Source: Corallococcus silvisoli
Lineage (GTDB): Bacteria; Myxococcota; Myxococcia; Myxococcales; Myxococcaceae
Assembly (NCBI RefSeq): GCF_009909145.1
Contig: NZ_JAAAPJ010000020.1
Span: forward strand, 1 to 64,000
DNA: 64,000 nt
Reading direction: 5' to 3'
The notes beneath the pieces are model-generated. The model was not told the DNA's origin and did not search any database. It saw nothing but the letters and a program-made list of their open reading frames with translations. The translations under genes were made by a program, and so were the position numbers. Numbering within the stretch: position 1 is the first letter of the stretch; each line of letters begins with the position of its first letter. This document shows positions 1 through 10,302 of the stretch, piece after piece.

Positions 1-24
1 CCTCGGTGGGGCTGGGGGTGGACA

Positions 25-1533
25 ATGCGCGCTGACGCCTTGCTGCTGGCCCTGGCGGTGCTGACGACGGGCTGCGCGTCCATGCCTTCCGCGCGGCATC
101 GCGGGACGCTGAACATGAGTGGCCCGGTGGGCGGAGGCACAGGCTTCGAGGGCGAGGGGCGGCTGCCGCGCCGCCATGCCCCCGTGGTCGAAGTGACGGG
201 GGCAAGAGTCGGCAGTGCGGCCGGTCCGGTCCGCGATGCCATGCCGCGCAGCGCGTCCGAAGAGGACTCCTGGGAGAAGCTGCTCACGGACGCCGGGCTG
301 GAGGCCCAGGACGTGCGTCCCCTGGCGGGCGGGGCACTGACTCCAGTGCAGGCCGCGAGGCTGCTGGGCCAGCTGATGCAGAAGCCGGTGACTCTGGGCA
401 ACTTTCCGCCCCGCATGGCGGCGGGCTTCCTGCTGCGCGAGGTACTGGAGGGCGGCGAAGTCTCGCGCGAGGAGCTGCTGCGCCGCGTGGAGCGATTCGC
501 CCGGGAGCAGGTGGCCGTCCTCCGGCCGGATGGCTACCTCGCGTGGGCCCTCAACGGAAACACGCAGCAGAGGGTGGCACCCGTCGAATGGCGGGACAGT
601 GCCTTCCGTGCGCACGGCTTCGAGCTGGGCCGCTTCTACAGCGGCAAGGGCGGCGTCTTCCGCGCCGTGGACGCGCAGCTCCAGGCCTCGGACTGGCGTC
701 CCCTGGGCGAGGTGTACAGCGACGCGGACGTCATCAGCCGCTCGTTGGATGGGGCACAGGATGCCTTCGTGGAGCTGTACCACGCGCTGGGGCAGGCCCT
801 CTCCCGCCCCATGGATAGCATCGCGGCGCTGAGCAACCTGCCCGCTGGCGTCGCGGCCCTCATCGCGTCATCGCCCGAGTACTGGGAGCGCTTCCGGTAC
901 ATGACGCAGGGCGAGCAGGTCCGCGAGGTGGCGCGGCTGACGACGAACGTCATCGCGACCTGGGGGGCGGCCTCGGCCACGACGCGCACGTTGACGGGAT
1001 TGTCGGCGGGTGCGGAAGCCACGTTGCCGGTGCTCTCGCTGTCGTCGGAGGGCGCACTAGCGTTGGAGCGCGTCGCGGTGCCAGTAGGACGCGCGGCGTC
1101 GGTGTTGAGCGGAGGGCCGGGGGCGGCCATCATCCTTCTGAAGGCAGGGGATTCGGCGGGTTCAGGTGGCGGAAGCGGTGAAGGCGCACAGGGTGCAGCG
1201 CCGTCGAGCGGGCCGAAGGGCTACTCGTCCTTCAAGTCGTTCAAGAGGGCCATGGGGCCAGCAGGGGAGGGCAAGGAGTGGCACCACATCGTGGAGCAGA
1301 CGGACGGGAACGCGGCACGCTTCGGACCGCAGGCGCTCCACAACACCGAGAACATCATCCCGCTCGACAAGGCACTTCATACCCAGGTCAGTGGGATCTA
1401 CTCCTCGATCAATTATCGGATCACGGGTTCCGAAACGATGACTGTGCGGCGGTGGTTGAGCACTCAATCCTTTGAAGTCCAGCGTGCGTTCGGACTGCGC
1501 GCCGTGGAGAACGTCCGGAACGGGGTGTGGTGA
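25..1533 (+). CDS. SitA-type lipoprotein polymorphic toxin
   Basis: This is probably a lipoprotein toxin of the Sit class, which myxobacteria pass between kin by outer-membrane exchange. The first 17 residues form a hydrophobic signal ending in LTTGC, a plausible signal peptidase II site. A long middle region (about residues 50-370) resembles no enzyme. A Gly/Ser-rich linker near residues 375-395 leads into a C-terminal module of about 100 residues. That module carries the pair WHHIVEQ (His420, His421), followed by an Asn-rich NTENIIPLD motif, the look of an HNH/AHH-like nuclease. The stop overlaps the start of the downstream gene by one base (TGATG), the usual toxin-immunity arrangement. Assignment to the SitA5-like group is from memory of the C-terminal pattern. 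Nuclease activity is inferred. Confidence 0.72.
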   Translation: MRADALLLALAVLTTGCASMPSARHRGTLNMSGPVGGGTGFEGEGRLPRRHAPVVEVTGARVGSAAGPVRDAMPRSASEEDSWEKLLTDAGLEAQDVRPLAGGALTPVQAARLLGQLMQKPVTLGNFPPRMAAGFLLREVLEGGEVSREELLRRVERFAREQVAVLRPDGYLAWALNGNTQQRVAPVEWRDSAFRAHGFELGRFYSGKGGVFRAVDAQLQASDWRPLGEVYSDADVISRSLDGAQDAFVELYHALGQALSRPMDSIAALSNLPAGVAALIASSPEYWERFRYMTQGEQVREVARLTTNVIATWGAASATTRTLTGLSAGAEATLPVLSLSSEGALALERVAVPVGRAASVLSGGPGAAIILLKAGDSAGSGGGSGEGAQGAAPSSGPKGYSSFKSFKRAMGPAGEGKEWHHIVEQTDGNAARFGPQALHNTENIIPLDKALHTQVSGIYSSINYRITGSETMTVRRWLSTQSFEVQRAFGLRAVENVRNGVW

Positions 1534-1886
1534 TGGAAGACCTTCAGAGAATCGTGGAAGAGTTCGCGCGGCACGCCGCTGCACAAACCGAAGCCATCAT
1601 GCGCGGTGATCCAAAGACCGGAAACAAGCACGCGAAGCAGTCGCTGGCTGCGTTCAAGCAGCTCAAGGCCCATGGCGACGCAGGCCGAGATGCACTCGCC
1701 ACGCTCTTCACGGATCCGCGCATGGACGTGAGGACGGCGGCGGCAGTCTTTCTGCTTCGGCACCGGACAGTTGACGCGAAGGCGGTACTGGAAGAGGCCG
1801 CGAAGGGAACAGGGCTCATTCCCTTCGAAGCACAGGAGGCCCTGAAGCGCTGGGAAGAGGGGACTTGGTCCCTGGATCCGGCCTGA
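1533..1886 (+). CDS. DUF2019-like HEAT-type protein, probable immunity protein
   Basis: This 117-residue soluble protein begins at the ATG formed by the TGATG overlap with the toxin gene, so translation is probably coupled. It is helical, with a HEAT-like core: DPRMDVRTAAAVFLLRH, then a region ending EAQEALKRWEEG. That pattern fits the DUF2019 family. Position immediately downstream of a lipoprotein toxin suggests it is the cognate SitI-type immunity protein, acting in the cytoplasm against the C-terminal nuclease. No signal peptide or membrane segment is visible. The family call rests on the RxAAA...EAxxxLxxW pattern; the immunity role is inferred from context. Confidence 0.68.
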   Translation: MEDLQRIVEEFARHAAAQTEAIMRGDPKTGNKHAKQSLAAFKQLKAHGDAGRDALATLFTDPRMDVRTAAAVFLLRHRTVDAKAVLEEAAKGTGLIPFEAQEALKRWEEGTWSLDPA

Positions 1887-2008
1887 CGTGATACTAGGCG
1901 TGTGCCCTAGGATGACTTGGGGATCATGTCGGAACCCCGCGCTCGACGGGCCTGTTGTTCTCGGCGAGGGAACAACGAAGGAACAACGTTGAGCGGTCAG
2001 AAACGAAC

Positions 2009-2038
2009 GGGGTTGGACGGTTTGACCCGTCCAACCCC
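2009..2038 (-). terminator. Hairpin downstream of the tRNA pair
   Basis: A perfect 12-bp inverted repeat (2009-2020 with 2027-2038, 6-nt loop) lies 11 bases past the 3' end of tRNA-Glu in its direction of transcription. Beyond it the minus strand is moderately T-rich (GTTCGTTTCTG). It is best read as the terminator of the tRNA-Lys-Glu transcript. A second, weaker inverted repeat (GTTGTTC at 1954-1960 with GAACAAC at 1970-1976) sits between it and the immunity gene and may end that transcript. Confidence 0.6.
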
Positions 2039-2049
2039 GCGTTCCTGCA

Positions 2050-2122
2050 TGTCCCCGACGGGATTCGAACCCGTGTTACCGGCTTGAAAGGCCAGCGTCC
2101 TGGGCCTCTAGACGACGGGGAC
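2050..2122 (-). tRNA. tRNA-Glu (UUC)
   Basis: Read on the minus strand, the sequence folds as a cloverleaf: acceptor stem GTCCCCG/CGGGGAC, anticodon loop CTTTCAA with anticodon TTC, and a T arm containing GGTTCGAATCC. The discriminator is A at 2050 and no CCA is encoded. It lies 12 bases downstream of tRNA-Lys and is probably cotranscribed with it. Confidence 0.95.
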
Positions 2123-2134
2123 GTCGTCACTGCT

Positions 2135-2207
<73 letters not shown>

Positions 2208-2377
2208 GCTATTCTTTTTTTCACAGCTCTGAGCCCTGCACGCGGCCCCGCGACGCGCTTCCTACCAGCAGCGCCGGGCGAGTTCCACTGGCGATCGCAG
2301 CCGCTGCTTCCTGACACCCCCGGTGCCGGCCCTCGGTGAACATCCGCCTGTCAGCGTCCGGGGCTATACACAGGAGC

Positions 2378-2914
2378 ATGTCCCAGGAAGTTCACGACCC
2401 GCCTGACACCCCCGAGGACGACGAGGCAGGGGAGCAGGCGCCGTTCCGCCGCTACCTCACCCGAACGGGCGCCGAGCGCATGCACCGCGAGCTCCTCCAA
2501 CTGCTCAACGAGGCCCGCCCCAAGGTCACCGCAGAGGTGTCCGCCGCCGCCGCGCAGGGCGACCGTTCAGAAAACGCCGAATACATCTACGGCAAGAAGC
2601 GCCTGCGGGAGATCGACCGTCGCATCCGCTTCCTCCAGAAGCGTCTGGACACCGCCACCATCGTCACCCCCGCCGAACAGGTGGACCGCTCGAAAGTCTA
2701 CTTCGGCGCTACCGTCACCCTGGAGGACGAGGGCGGAATTCGCAGCACTTACCAGATTGTCGGTTCTGACGAGATCGACGCTTCAGGTGGCCGCATCAGC
2801 GTCGAATCACCCATGGGCCGTGCGCTCCTGCGCAAGGCACCGGGTGACACCGTGGAGGTGCGGCGCCCCCGGGGGGAGATCGAGCTCACCCTGGTGGACA
2901 TCCGTTACGACTAG
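2378..2914 (+). CDS. greB: Transcription elongation factor GreB-type
   Basis: GreA/GreB proteins enter the RNA polymerase secondary channel and stimulate cleavage of backtracked RNA. This 178-residue protein has the N-terminal coiled coil with the catalytic acidic tip GDRSENAEYIYGKKRL, where the Asp and Glu coordinate the second Mg2+. A helix then reads REIDRRIRFLQKRL, and a C-terminal FKBP-like domain contains TYQIVGSDEID and SPMGRALL. The YIYGKKRLREIDRR stretch is typical of GreB rather than GreA. An extra acidic N-terminus of about 35 residues makes it slightly longer than usual GreB. ATG 2378 follows AGGAG very closely. An upstream GTG at 2336 in the same frame is possible but adds residues unlike the family. 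Confidence 0.9.
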   Translation: MSQEVHDPPDTPEDDEAGEQAPFRRYLTRTGAERMHRELLQLLNEARPKVTAEVSAAAAQGDRSENAEYIYGKKRLREIDRRIRFLQKRLDTATIVTPAEQVDRSKVYFGATVTLEDEGGIRSTYQIVGSDEIDASGGRISVESPMGRALLRKAPGDTVEVRRPRGEIELTLVDIRYD

Positions 2915-2923
2915 GACGCACCC

Positions 2924-3919
2924 ATGCCTCGGCCGCCACCGCTCAGTCCCCACTCGCGCCGCACCTATTCGCGCCTGAGCGGCCTGGACCTCTCCGCCTC
3001 CGCGGGCGAGTCCCTCTCGTTGGATGACCTGGGCCTGGAGGCGGGGGGCGACCGCGTGGGCCTGGCCTTCGGCACCTACAGCCGCGAGGGCCTGGAGCGC
3101 GCCCTCCACGCCTACGGCTTCGCCCAGCGTCTGCGAGAGCGGGTGGGCCCCTTCGAGCTGCGCCTGTCCTGCCAGGACCCCTTCCAGCCGCGCATCACCT
3201 TCCTGAGCCGCCGCTACCACGCGCCCGTCGCAGACCTGTCCCTGCGCCGGGCCACGGGCGCGGAGGTCGGCTTCACCCATGCAGCGGCGGAGGCGCCGCT
3301 GCTCTACCTGGACAGCCTCCTGCTCCAGCATCCGGGGCGCCCCTTCGACTGGAACCGTCCCCCCTTGCCCGGGCAGCTCCACCCCGGCCTCTCGCTGTCC
3401 CGCGACATCCTGGAGCTGCTGCACCTGATGGCCCGGCGCATCGGCGCGGAGGCCGTGGCGTTGATGCCCGCGACGTTCGCCGCCGCGTGCATCTACGAGC
3501 CGCGCTTCACCTTCGTGGACGGCGCCGCCCAGGGCCGCTTCAGCGCCATGCGCCGCTCCGGACGTGGCTGGCCCCGCTGGCTGCTGGCTTGGGCGGTGGA
3601 GCTGGGCTGCATGCGGGATGCGCAGGGCGAGCCCGCCCTCTACGCGCCCTCGCCGATGATCAGCCCCCTGTCGCGGCGGCTGGCGCGGCGGTTGGACACG
3701 CGCGGCTGGCACCGGGCACAGCGCTTCCAGGCGAAGCAGGGAATGACGCTCGACGAGGAGGCGTTGCAGGCGCGCTTCCCCTGGGCCCGGATGCCCTCCG
3801 GCCCTCCGCCCGAAAGGGTGGTGGAGATGCTCGGATATGATCCGCTGTCGCCCCCATCGCCGGGGCTGGACGGGGAAGAACCTGGGTCATCCTTCCTCCG
3901 GGCCAGCGCGACCTCCTGA
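2924..3919 (+). CDS. Conserved protein of unknown function
   Basis: This 331-residue protein starts 10 bases after greB and is probably cotranscribed with it. I do not recognise a domain. It has no signal peptide and no clear membrane segment. The central part (about residues 150-215) contains a long Leu-rich helix followed by a Phe/Tyr-rich strand-like stretch (CIYEPRFTFVDG) and a basic patch (FSAMRRSGRGW). The C-terminus is Pro-rich and likely disordered. Codon use is the strong G/C third-position pattern of its neighbours, so it is a real gene. The context suggests nothing more specific than housekeeping. Confidence 0.7.
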   Translation: MPRPPPLSPHSRRTYSRLSGLDLSASAGESLSLDDLGLEAGGDRVGLAFGTYSREGLERALHAYGFAQRLRERVGPFELRLSCQDPFQPRITFLSRRYHAPVADLSLRRATGAEVGFTHAAAEAPLLYLDSLLLQHPGRPFDWNRPPLPGQLHPGLSLSRDILELLHLMARRIGAEAVALMPATFAAACIYEPRFTFVDGAAQGRFSAMRRSGRGWPRWLLAWAVELGCMRDAQGEPALYAPSPMISPLSRRLARRLDTRGWHRAQRFQAKQGMTLDEEALQARFPWARMPSGPPPERVVEMLGYDPLSPPSPGLDGEEPGSSFLRASATS

Positions 3920-4095
3920 CGCCTCTTGGCGAGGCCCGTCCCGGCCGTGCTCTATCGGACGGAGCTTCGTCGTTCCGGGCGGGAATGCGGCTGGTGCCCC
4001 CTCGTTCGGTGTCTATATTGGAGGAAGCAGTCCTCCAAGGTCGTCGCTCGCCGTCAGCAATCGCACCCGAACCAGGTCAGGTCGCGAAGCCCTCG

Positions 4096-5415
4096 ATGCG
4101 AAAGAACTTCATCCTCGACACGAACGTCCTCCTCCATGACCCCCGCAGCATCTACGGGTTCAAGGACAACAACGTCATCATCCCCATCTACGTCATCGAG
4201 GAGATCGATCAGTTCAAGCGCGATCTCTCCGAGCTGGGGCGCAACGCGCGACTGGTGGCGCGCTACCTGGATTCGTTCCGCGCGGAAGGCTCGTTGAAGG
4301 AGGGCGTCCCGCTGCCGCACGGTGGGATGCTCCGTGTGGCCTTCACCGACCGTGCGCTGCCGTCGTCCATGGCGGACAGCAACCTGGTGGACAACCGCAT
4401 CCTCGCGGTCGCCCTGGACCTGATGGAGACCGAGCCGGAGACCCAGGCCGTCTTCATCACCAAGGACACCAACCTGCGCATCCGCGCCGACGCCCTGGGC
4501 CTGTCCGCCCAGGACTTCGACACCGAGCGCGTGGAGATCACCGACCTCTACACGGGCTTCACCGAACTGCTCGTGCCCAGGGACATGGTGGATCAGCTCT
4601 ACAAGCCCGGTGGCGAGGTGGAGGTGCCGGCCCAGGACCGGCTCTTCCCCAACGAGCTGGTGCTGCTGAAGGACGAACTCAACCCGTCCCACACCGCCAT
4701 GGCCCGCTTCCATGGAGCCAAGGCGCGGCTCGTGCCGCTCGCGCGCCAGAGCAAGGAGGGCACCTGGGGCATCCGTCCGCGCAACATGGAGCAGGCCTTC
4801 TGCCTGGACCTGCTGCTCAACGACGAGATCAAGCTCGTGACCATCGTGGGCAAGGCGGGCACGGGCAAGACGCTGCTCGCCATCGCCGCGGGCCTGCAGA
4901 AGGTGACGGAGGAGGGGCTGTACCACAAGCTGCTGGTCAGCCGTCCCATCTTCCCCCTGGGCCGAGACATCGGCTACCTGCCTGGCAGCGTCGAGGAGAA
5001 GCTCAATCCGTGGATGCAGCCCATCTTCGACAACGTGGAGTTCCTGATGAACCTGAGCCGCGCGGACAAGAAGGCCGGGCGCGGCCACCACGAACTCATC
5101 GACCTGGGGCTGATGGAGATTGAACCGCTCACGTACATCCGCGGCCGCAGCATCCCCAACCAGTTCATCATCGTGGACGAGGCGCAGAACCTCACACCCC
5201 ACGAGGTGAAGACCATCCTCACGCGCGTGGGGGACAACACGAAGATCATCCTCACCGGCGACCCGTTCCAGATCGACAACCCGTACGTGGACTCGACGAA
5301 CAACGGGCTCGTTCACGTGGTCAACCGCTTCAAGAACGAGAAGATCGCCGGCCACATCACCATGGCCAAGGGCGAGCGCAGCATGCTGGCCGAGCTGGCG
5401 GCCAACCTGTTGTGA
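4096..5415 (+). CDS. PIN-PhoH fusion ATPase
   Basis: This is a two-domain protein of 439 residues, the PhoH2/YlaK type in which a PIN ribonuclease domain is joined to a PhoH helicase-like ATPase. The N-terminus MRKNFILDTNVLLHD carries the first PIN acidic residue (LDTN); further PIN acidic positions follow in VDNRILAVA and TKDTNLRIRA. The PhoH half has a Walker A GKAGTGKT at about residues 252-259 and a Walker B IIVDEAQNLTPHE, then LTGDPFQID. ATG 4096 is chosen because the PIN motif begins there; an in-frame upstream extension to 3985 is not family-like. Homologues degrade and unwind RNA in vitro; the cellular role here is unknown. Confidence 0.88.
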   Translation: MRKNFILDTNVLLHDPRSIYGFKDNNVIIPIYVIEEIDQFKRDLSELGRNARLVARYLDSFRAEGSLKEGVPLPHGGMLRVAFTDRALPSSMADSNLVDNRILAVALDLMETEPETQAVFITKDTNLRIRADALGLSAQDFDTERVEITDLYTGFTELLVPRDMVDQLYKPGGEVEVPAQDRLFPNELVLLKDELNPSHTAMARFHGAKARLVPLARQSKEGTWGIRPRNMEQAFCLDLLLNDEIKLVTIVGKAGTGKTLLAIAAGLQKVTEEGLYHKLLVSRPIFPLGRDIGYLPGSVEEKLNPWMQPIFDNVEFLMNLSRADKKAGRGHHELIDLGLMEIEPLTYIRGRSIPNQFIIVDEAQNLTPHEVKTILTRVGDNTKIILTGDPFQIDNPYVDSTNNGLVHVVNRFKNEKIAGHITMAKGERSMLAELAANLL

Positions 5416-5450
5416 GGCGCCCGACGCCCTCCGCCTGATAGAGACGTGTC

Positions 5451-5768
5451 ATGACCCAGGACGGCACCGACAAGCCCGAGGCTCCCGGCGAAGAGAAGAA
5501 GCCCCTCATCGAGTACCCCGCTGTCTACGAGTACAAGGTGATGGGCAAGGCGACGGTCGAGGAGACCGCCGAATTCGAGGAGCACGTGCGCTCGCTCTTC
5601 CGCCGGAAGATGGGGACGGAGGTGTCCCCGGACTCCATCCATGTGCAGCACAGCCGCAAGGGGAAGTTCGTGTCCCTGAGCGTGTCGGTGCTGCTGCTGT
5701 CGGAGGAGCAGCGCCGGGCCATCTACACGGAGCTGCACCAGGATCCCCGCATCGTCTACTACCTGTGA
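5451..5768 (+). CDS. DUF493 (YbeD-like) family protein
   Basis: This is a small 105-residue protein of the DUF493/YbeD family, an ACT-like fold thought to have a regulatory role; no reaction is known. Recognisable features are the YPAVYEYKVMG beginning, a helix with VRSLFRRKMG, the strand pair HSRKGKFVSLSVSVLL and the C-terminal ELHQDPRIVYYL, where DPRV/I-xxxL is a family hallmark. It begins 35 bases after the PhoH gene on the same strand and may be cotranscribed. Length matches the family (about 90-110 residues). Confidence 0.85.
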   Translation: MTQDGTDKPEAPGEEKKPLIEYPAVYEYKVMGKATVEETAEFEEHVRSLFRRKMGTEVSPDSIHVQHSRKGKFVSLSVSVLLLSEEQRRAIYTELHQDPRIVYYL

Positions 5769-5855
5769 GGCAGGCGGTGCGCGGGCACCACCCCAGGGTG
5801 GGCTGGAGCCCTCCGGCGGCTGGAAGTCCGGCCGGGGTGCGTATATGAGGGTGGA

Positions 5856-6617
5856 ATGAGTCCCGCCGAGCACTTCCCGCTGTACCTCCCGCCGGGGGCG
5901 CAGCGCGCGTTCGGTTCGGACGACGCCACGCGCCGCTTCGCCAAGGTGGCCCAGCTCGAGCCGGGCTCGCGGGTATTGGTGCTCGGCAGTGGCCCCGAGG
6001 GCGGCGCCGCCGTGCTGTTGGCCCAGGAGCTGAAGTGCTCCGTGGTGGCCGTGGACACGGACGAAGCGCTCGTGTCCCCCGTGCGCGAGCGCGTGCGCTC
6101 CCAGGGCCTCTCCGATCGCATCGAGGTGCGCCGCGTGGCGCCGGACGCGCTGGGCATGCTGGATGGGCCGTTCCACGGCATCCTGGTGCCGGGGCGGGTG
6201 CAGTACCCGCTGGACGTCTCCCTGCGTGTGTTCCGCCCGCTCCTGGGCAAGCGCGGACGGGTGGGCTTCACCTTCCCGGCGCGCGTGGGGCGCTTCACGC
6301 CCAAGCCGGTGCTGGACTTCTGGGAGAAGCGCCTGGGCGCGCCGCTGCTGCTGCCCCGCGAACTGCTCCAGGCGTTGGAGACCGCCGGCTTCGAGCCGGA
6401 GTCCGTGGAGTCGCTGCACGACACGGAGCTGGACGCGTTCTACAAGGACCTGGAGGCGCACCTGCCAGAGGGCGCCTCGCAGGACAGCGCCTCCCTGCGC
6501 GAGGAGCTGGCCCTGCACCGCGAGCACAACCAGAAGCCAGGGGTCAGCTACGCGTTCGCGGTGGGACGCCGCAAGGAACCGGGTGAGAAGCCCCCGGCGT
6601 CGCGCGACCGCGGCTGA
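5856..6617 (+). CDS. SAM-dependent methyltransferase-like protein
   Basis: This 253-residue protein contains a Rossmann-type motif I, RVLVLGSGPEGGAAVLL (about residues 39-55), and an acidic loop VVAVDTDEAL after the second strand, both typical of class I methyltransferases of the protein-isoaspartate methyltransferase type. Residues about 90-115 (VAPDALGMLDGPFHGILVPG) would form motif II. The last 45 residues are charged and lack family similarity. Substrate is not deducible. It ends about 60 bases before the convergent kinase-like gene. Confidence 0.68.
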   Translation: MSPAEHFPLYLPPGAQRAFGSDDATRRFAKVAQLEPGSRVLVLGSGPEGGAAVLLAQELKCSVVAVDTDEALVSPVRERVRSQGLSDRIEVRRVAPDALGMLDGPFHGILVPGRVQYPLDVSLRVFRPLLGKRGRVGFTFPARVGRFTPKPVLDFWEKRLGAPLLLPRELLQALETAGFEPESVESLHDTELDAFYKDLEAHLPEGASQDSASLREELALHREHNQKPGVSYAFAVGRRKEPGEKPPASRDRG

Positions 6618-6674
6618 GCCGGTGCTTGGGCGTGGGGGAGGGCCCGGAAGACAGGGCCCTTCAACCGCCGGGCG

Positions 6675-7763
6675 CTACTGCACGCCGTTGAAGTCGAGCA
6701 GCTCGATGGACTCGGGCGCCACCGACAGCGTGACCTGCTCGCGATAGCCGGCCGCGTCGCCGCCGACCTGGAAGGGCATGGGTCGCGCGAAGCGGATGGT
6801 GACCTCGCGGGCGTGGAAGTCGTGCAGGCCTTCCGGCGCCCAGCGGCCGCTCCACAGGCGGGGCAGGTTGGCCAGCACCTGCGTGGGCGTCACCTGGCCC
6901 AGGCGCAGCTGCAGGTAGCCCTGGCGATCATTGGCGTGGGGGAACATGCGGAAGCCGTAGCCATAGAAGGGCATGGTGCCCGCGGCGGCCATCATCAGCT
7001 TGCCCCGGAAGAGCACCGCGCCCGGCGCCAGCGGCGCGCCCACCGTCTGGCCCTCCGCGCCCAGGCGGTAGGCCTCCGACGCGCCGTTGACGACCTCGCA
7101 CTCCACCTGCACGGAGCTGGTGAGGTAGTGCGGCACCGTCTTGAAGGCCACCGCGGAGAAGTAGCCGCCACCGCCGGACATGACCCGCTTGAACAGGCCC
7201 TTGCCCAGCGACTCCTTCACGGCGATGTAGTCGTTGAGCACCTTGCCATCCACGCCCAGGCCCGCGAACGGCGCGCGCTGCCCGTTCACCTGCACCAGGT
7301 TCATGGTGCGCACGCCGGGGACCTCCGCCGCGCGGGCACGCACCACGTCGTTGAGGATGCCATCACCCCGGGTGCTGGAGGCGTTGACGAACGCCGCGAT
7401 GCCGTTCCCCGTGCCCAGCTTGAGGATGCCGAAGCGCGGCGCCGTCTGGCCGGCGAACTTCCCGCGCGGACCCACCTGCTGCAGGACCTCATTGACGAAG
7501 CCCATGAAGGTGCCGTCGCCGCCGCCGGTGAACACCGTGGGGTAGCCCCGCTCCAGCACCGTCTGCGCGATGCGGCGCGCGTCCAGCGGCGAGCGGGACA
7601 GGAACAGGTCCTCCTCCGGCACCACGTGCGACATCAGCTTGACCACCCGGGCGTCCACCTTGCGGGCGTTCGCGTTCAGCAGCACCGCGACCTTCGGTTC
7701 CGCGGACGGAAGCGCCGTCGGCGAGCGGCGGAAGTCCGTGGAACGGAGGGGCTGAACCAGCAT
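6675..7763 (-). CDS. Diacylglycerol/sphingosine kinase-like lipid kinase
   Basis: This 362-residue protein belongs to the diacylglycerol kinase catalytic superfamily, which phosphorylates lipid hydroxyls with ATP. It has VAVLLNANARKVD near the N-terminus, the nucleotide-binding GGGDGTF motif at about residues 83-89, and LKLGTGNGIA, all characteristic. The C-terminal half is the beta-sandwich lipid-binding domain of the YegS type. ATG 7763 is preceded by GGAG at a spacing of 8, which decides the start; an in-frame codon at 7880 lacks this. It is transcribed away from dnaK, with the shared 400-bp upstream region between them. Lipid substrate unknown. Confidence 0.83.
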   Translation of the reverse strand: MLVQPLRSTDFRRSPTALPSAEPKVAVLLNANARKVDARVVKLMSHVVPEEDLFLSRSPLDARRIAQTVLERGYPTVFTGGGDGTFMGFVNEVLQQVGPRGKFAGQTAPRFGILKLGTGNGIAAFVNASSTRGDGILNDVVRARAAEVPGVRTMNLVQVNGQRAPFAGLGVDGKVLNDYIAVKESLGKGLFKRVMSGGGGYFSAVAFKTVPHYLTSSVQVECEVVNGASEAYRLGAEGQTVGAPLAPGAVLFRGKLMMAAAGTMPFYGYGFRMFPHANDRQGYLQLRLGQVTPTQVLANLPRLWSGRWAPEGLHDFHAREVTIRFARPMPFQVGGDAAGYREQVTLSVAPESIELLDFNGVQ

Positions 7764-7801
7764 GGGACGACTCCAAAGGGGCGGGGAGCGGTATGACAGC
7801 G

Positions 7802-7856
7802 CTGACGCGGTGGGGACTGTGCACTTTTCTCGCCAACCCCTGACGCGAGGCGTCAG
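7802..7856. promoter_or_regulatory. Repeated CTGACGC sites upstream of the lipid-kinase gene
   Basis: The heptamer CTGACGC occurs at 7802-7808 and 7840-7846, and its inverse GCGTCAG at 7850-7856. The last two form a perfect 7-bp dyad with a 3-base gap. All three lie 39-93 bases upstream of the lipid-kinase start, in the 407-bp region (7764-8170) separating it from dnaK. They could be operator sites or a small hairpin in the leader. The rest of this region shows short palindromes (for example GGCCCTCGGAGGGCC) and the dnaK promoter candidate, and no gene. Confidence 0.35.
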
Positions 7857-8086
7857 CGCCGCACCTTGATGTGATTCCAAGGGGTTGAACGGTCAGCTGG
7901 TCCCCACTGCGACCGCCTGGTTGCTACCGCGGGGTGACGGCGGTGTAGAGCGCGTTACGCACCCGTGGCGTGGAGATGGCGTTCAGGTGACGGGCCCTCG
8001 GAGGGCCGCTGCGCACTGCGCTACGCAGGGGGCGTCATCACCTTTGCATTGGGTGCCCGGGCCTACGGGGAAACCCGTCCTGGCGT

Positions 8087-8114
8087 TTGACACGTCGGGG
8101 GGGGTGGTTACGTT
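8087..8114 (+). promoter_or_regulatory. Candidate sigma-70-type promoter of dnaK
   Basis: A perfect -35 hexamer TTGACA at 8087-8092 is followed, after 16 bases, by TACGTT at 8109-8114 (weak -10). It lies about 55 bases before the GTG start of dnaK. No CIRCE element or clear heat-shock sigma-32 box was recognised. Confidence 0.45.
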
Positions 8115-8170
8115 GGGCTTACATCGGGATTTCGTAGGAAAAACGCAGTCATTTCCGGAGGATGGGAACC

Positions 8171-10084
<1,914 letters not shown>

Positions 10085-10124
10085 GGCCGTGAGGTCCCCA
10101 CCGCGAGGCGGGGGCTGAGACTCC

Positions 10125-10170
10125 AGGGCCGGTGCTCCGACGAGGGGCGCCGGCCCTTCTCTTTTCTTCC
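10125..10170 (+). terminator. Rho-independent terminator after dnaK
   Basis: A stem of about 14 bp (10125-10138 with 10144-10157, including two G-U pairs, 5-base loop) is followed by a pyrimidine tract TTCTCTTTTCTTCC. It starts 40 bases after the dnaK stop. This is the clearest intrinsic terminator in the window. Confidence 0.85.
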
Positions 10171-10302
10171 GCGCCGCTGGACGGGCGTTCCGGACGCGGG
10201 ATGCAGGGCGGAGGCAACCGCGCGATTTCACGTGCGCGGCCATTGGCGGAGGCACTGCAAGGAGCGGGCGGGTTCCTCGCTGTCTCCAGAAGGTGTCCCG
10301 CC

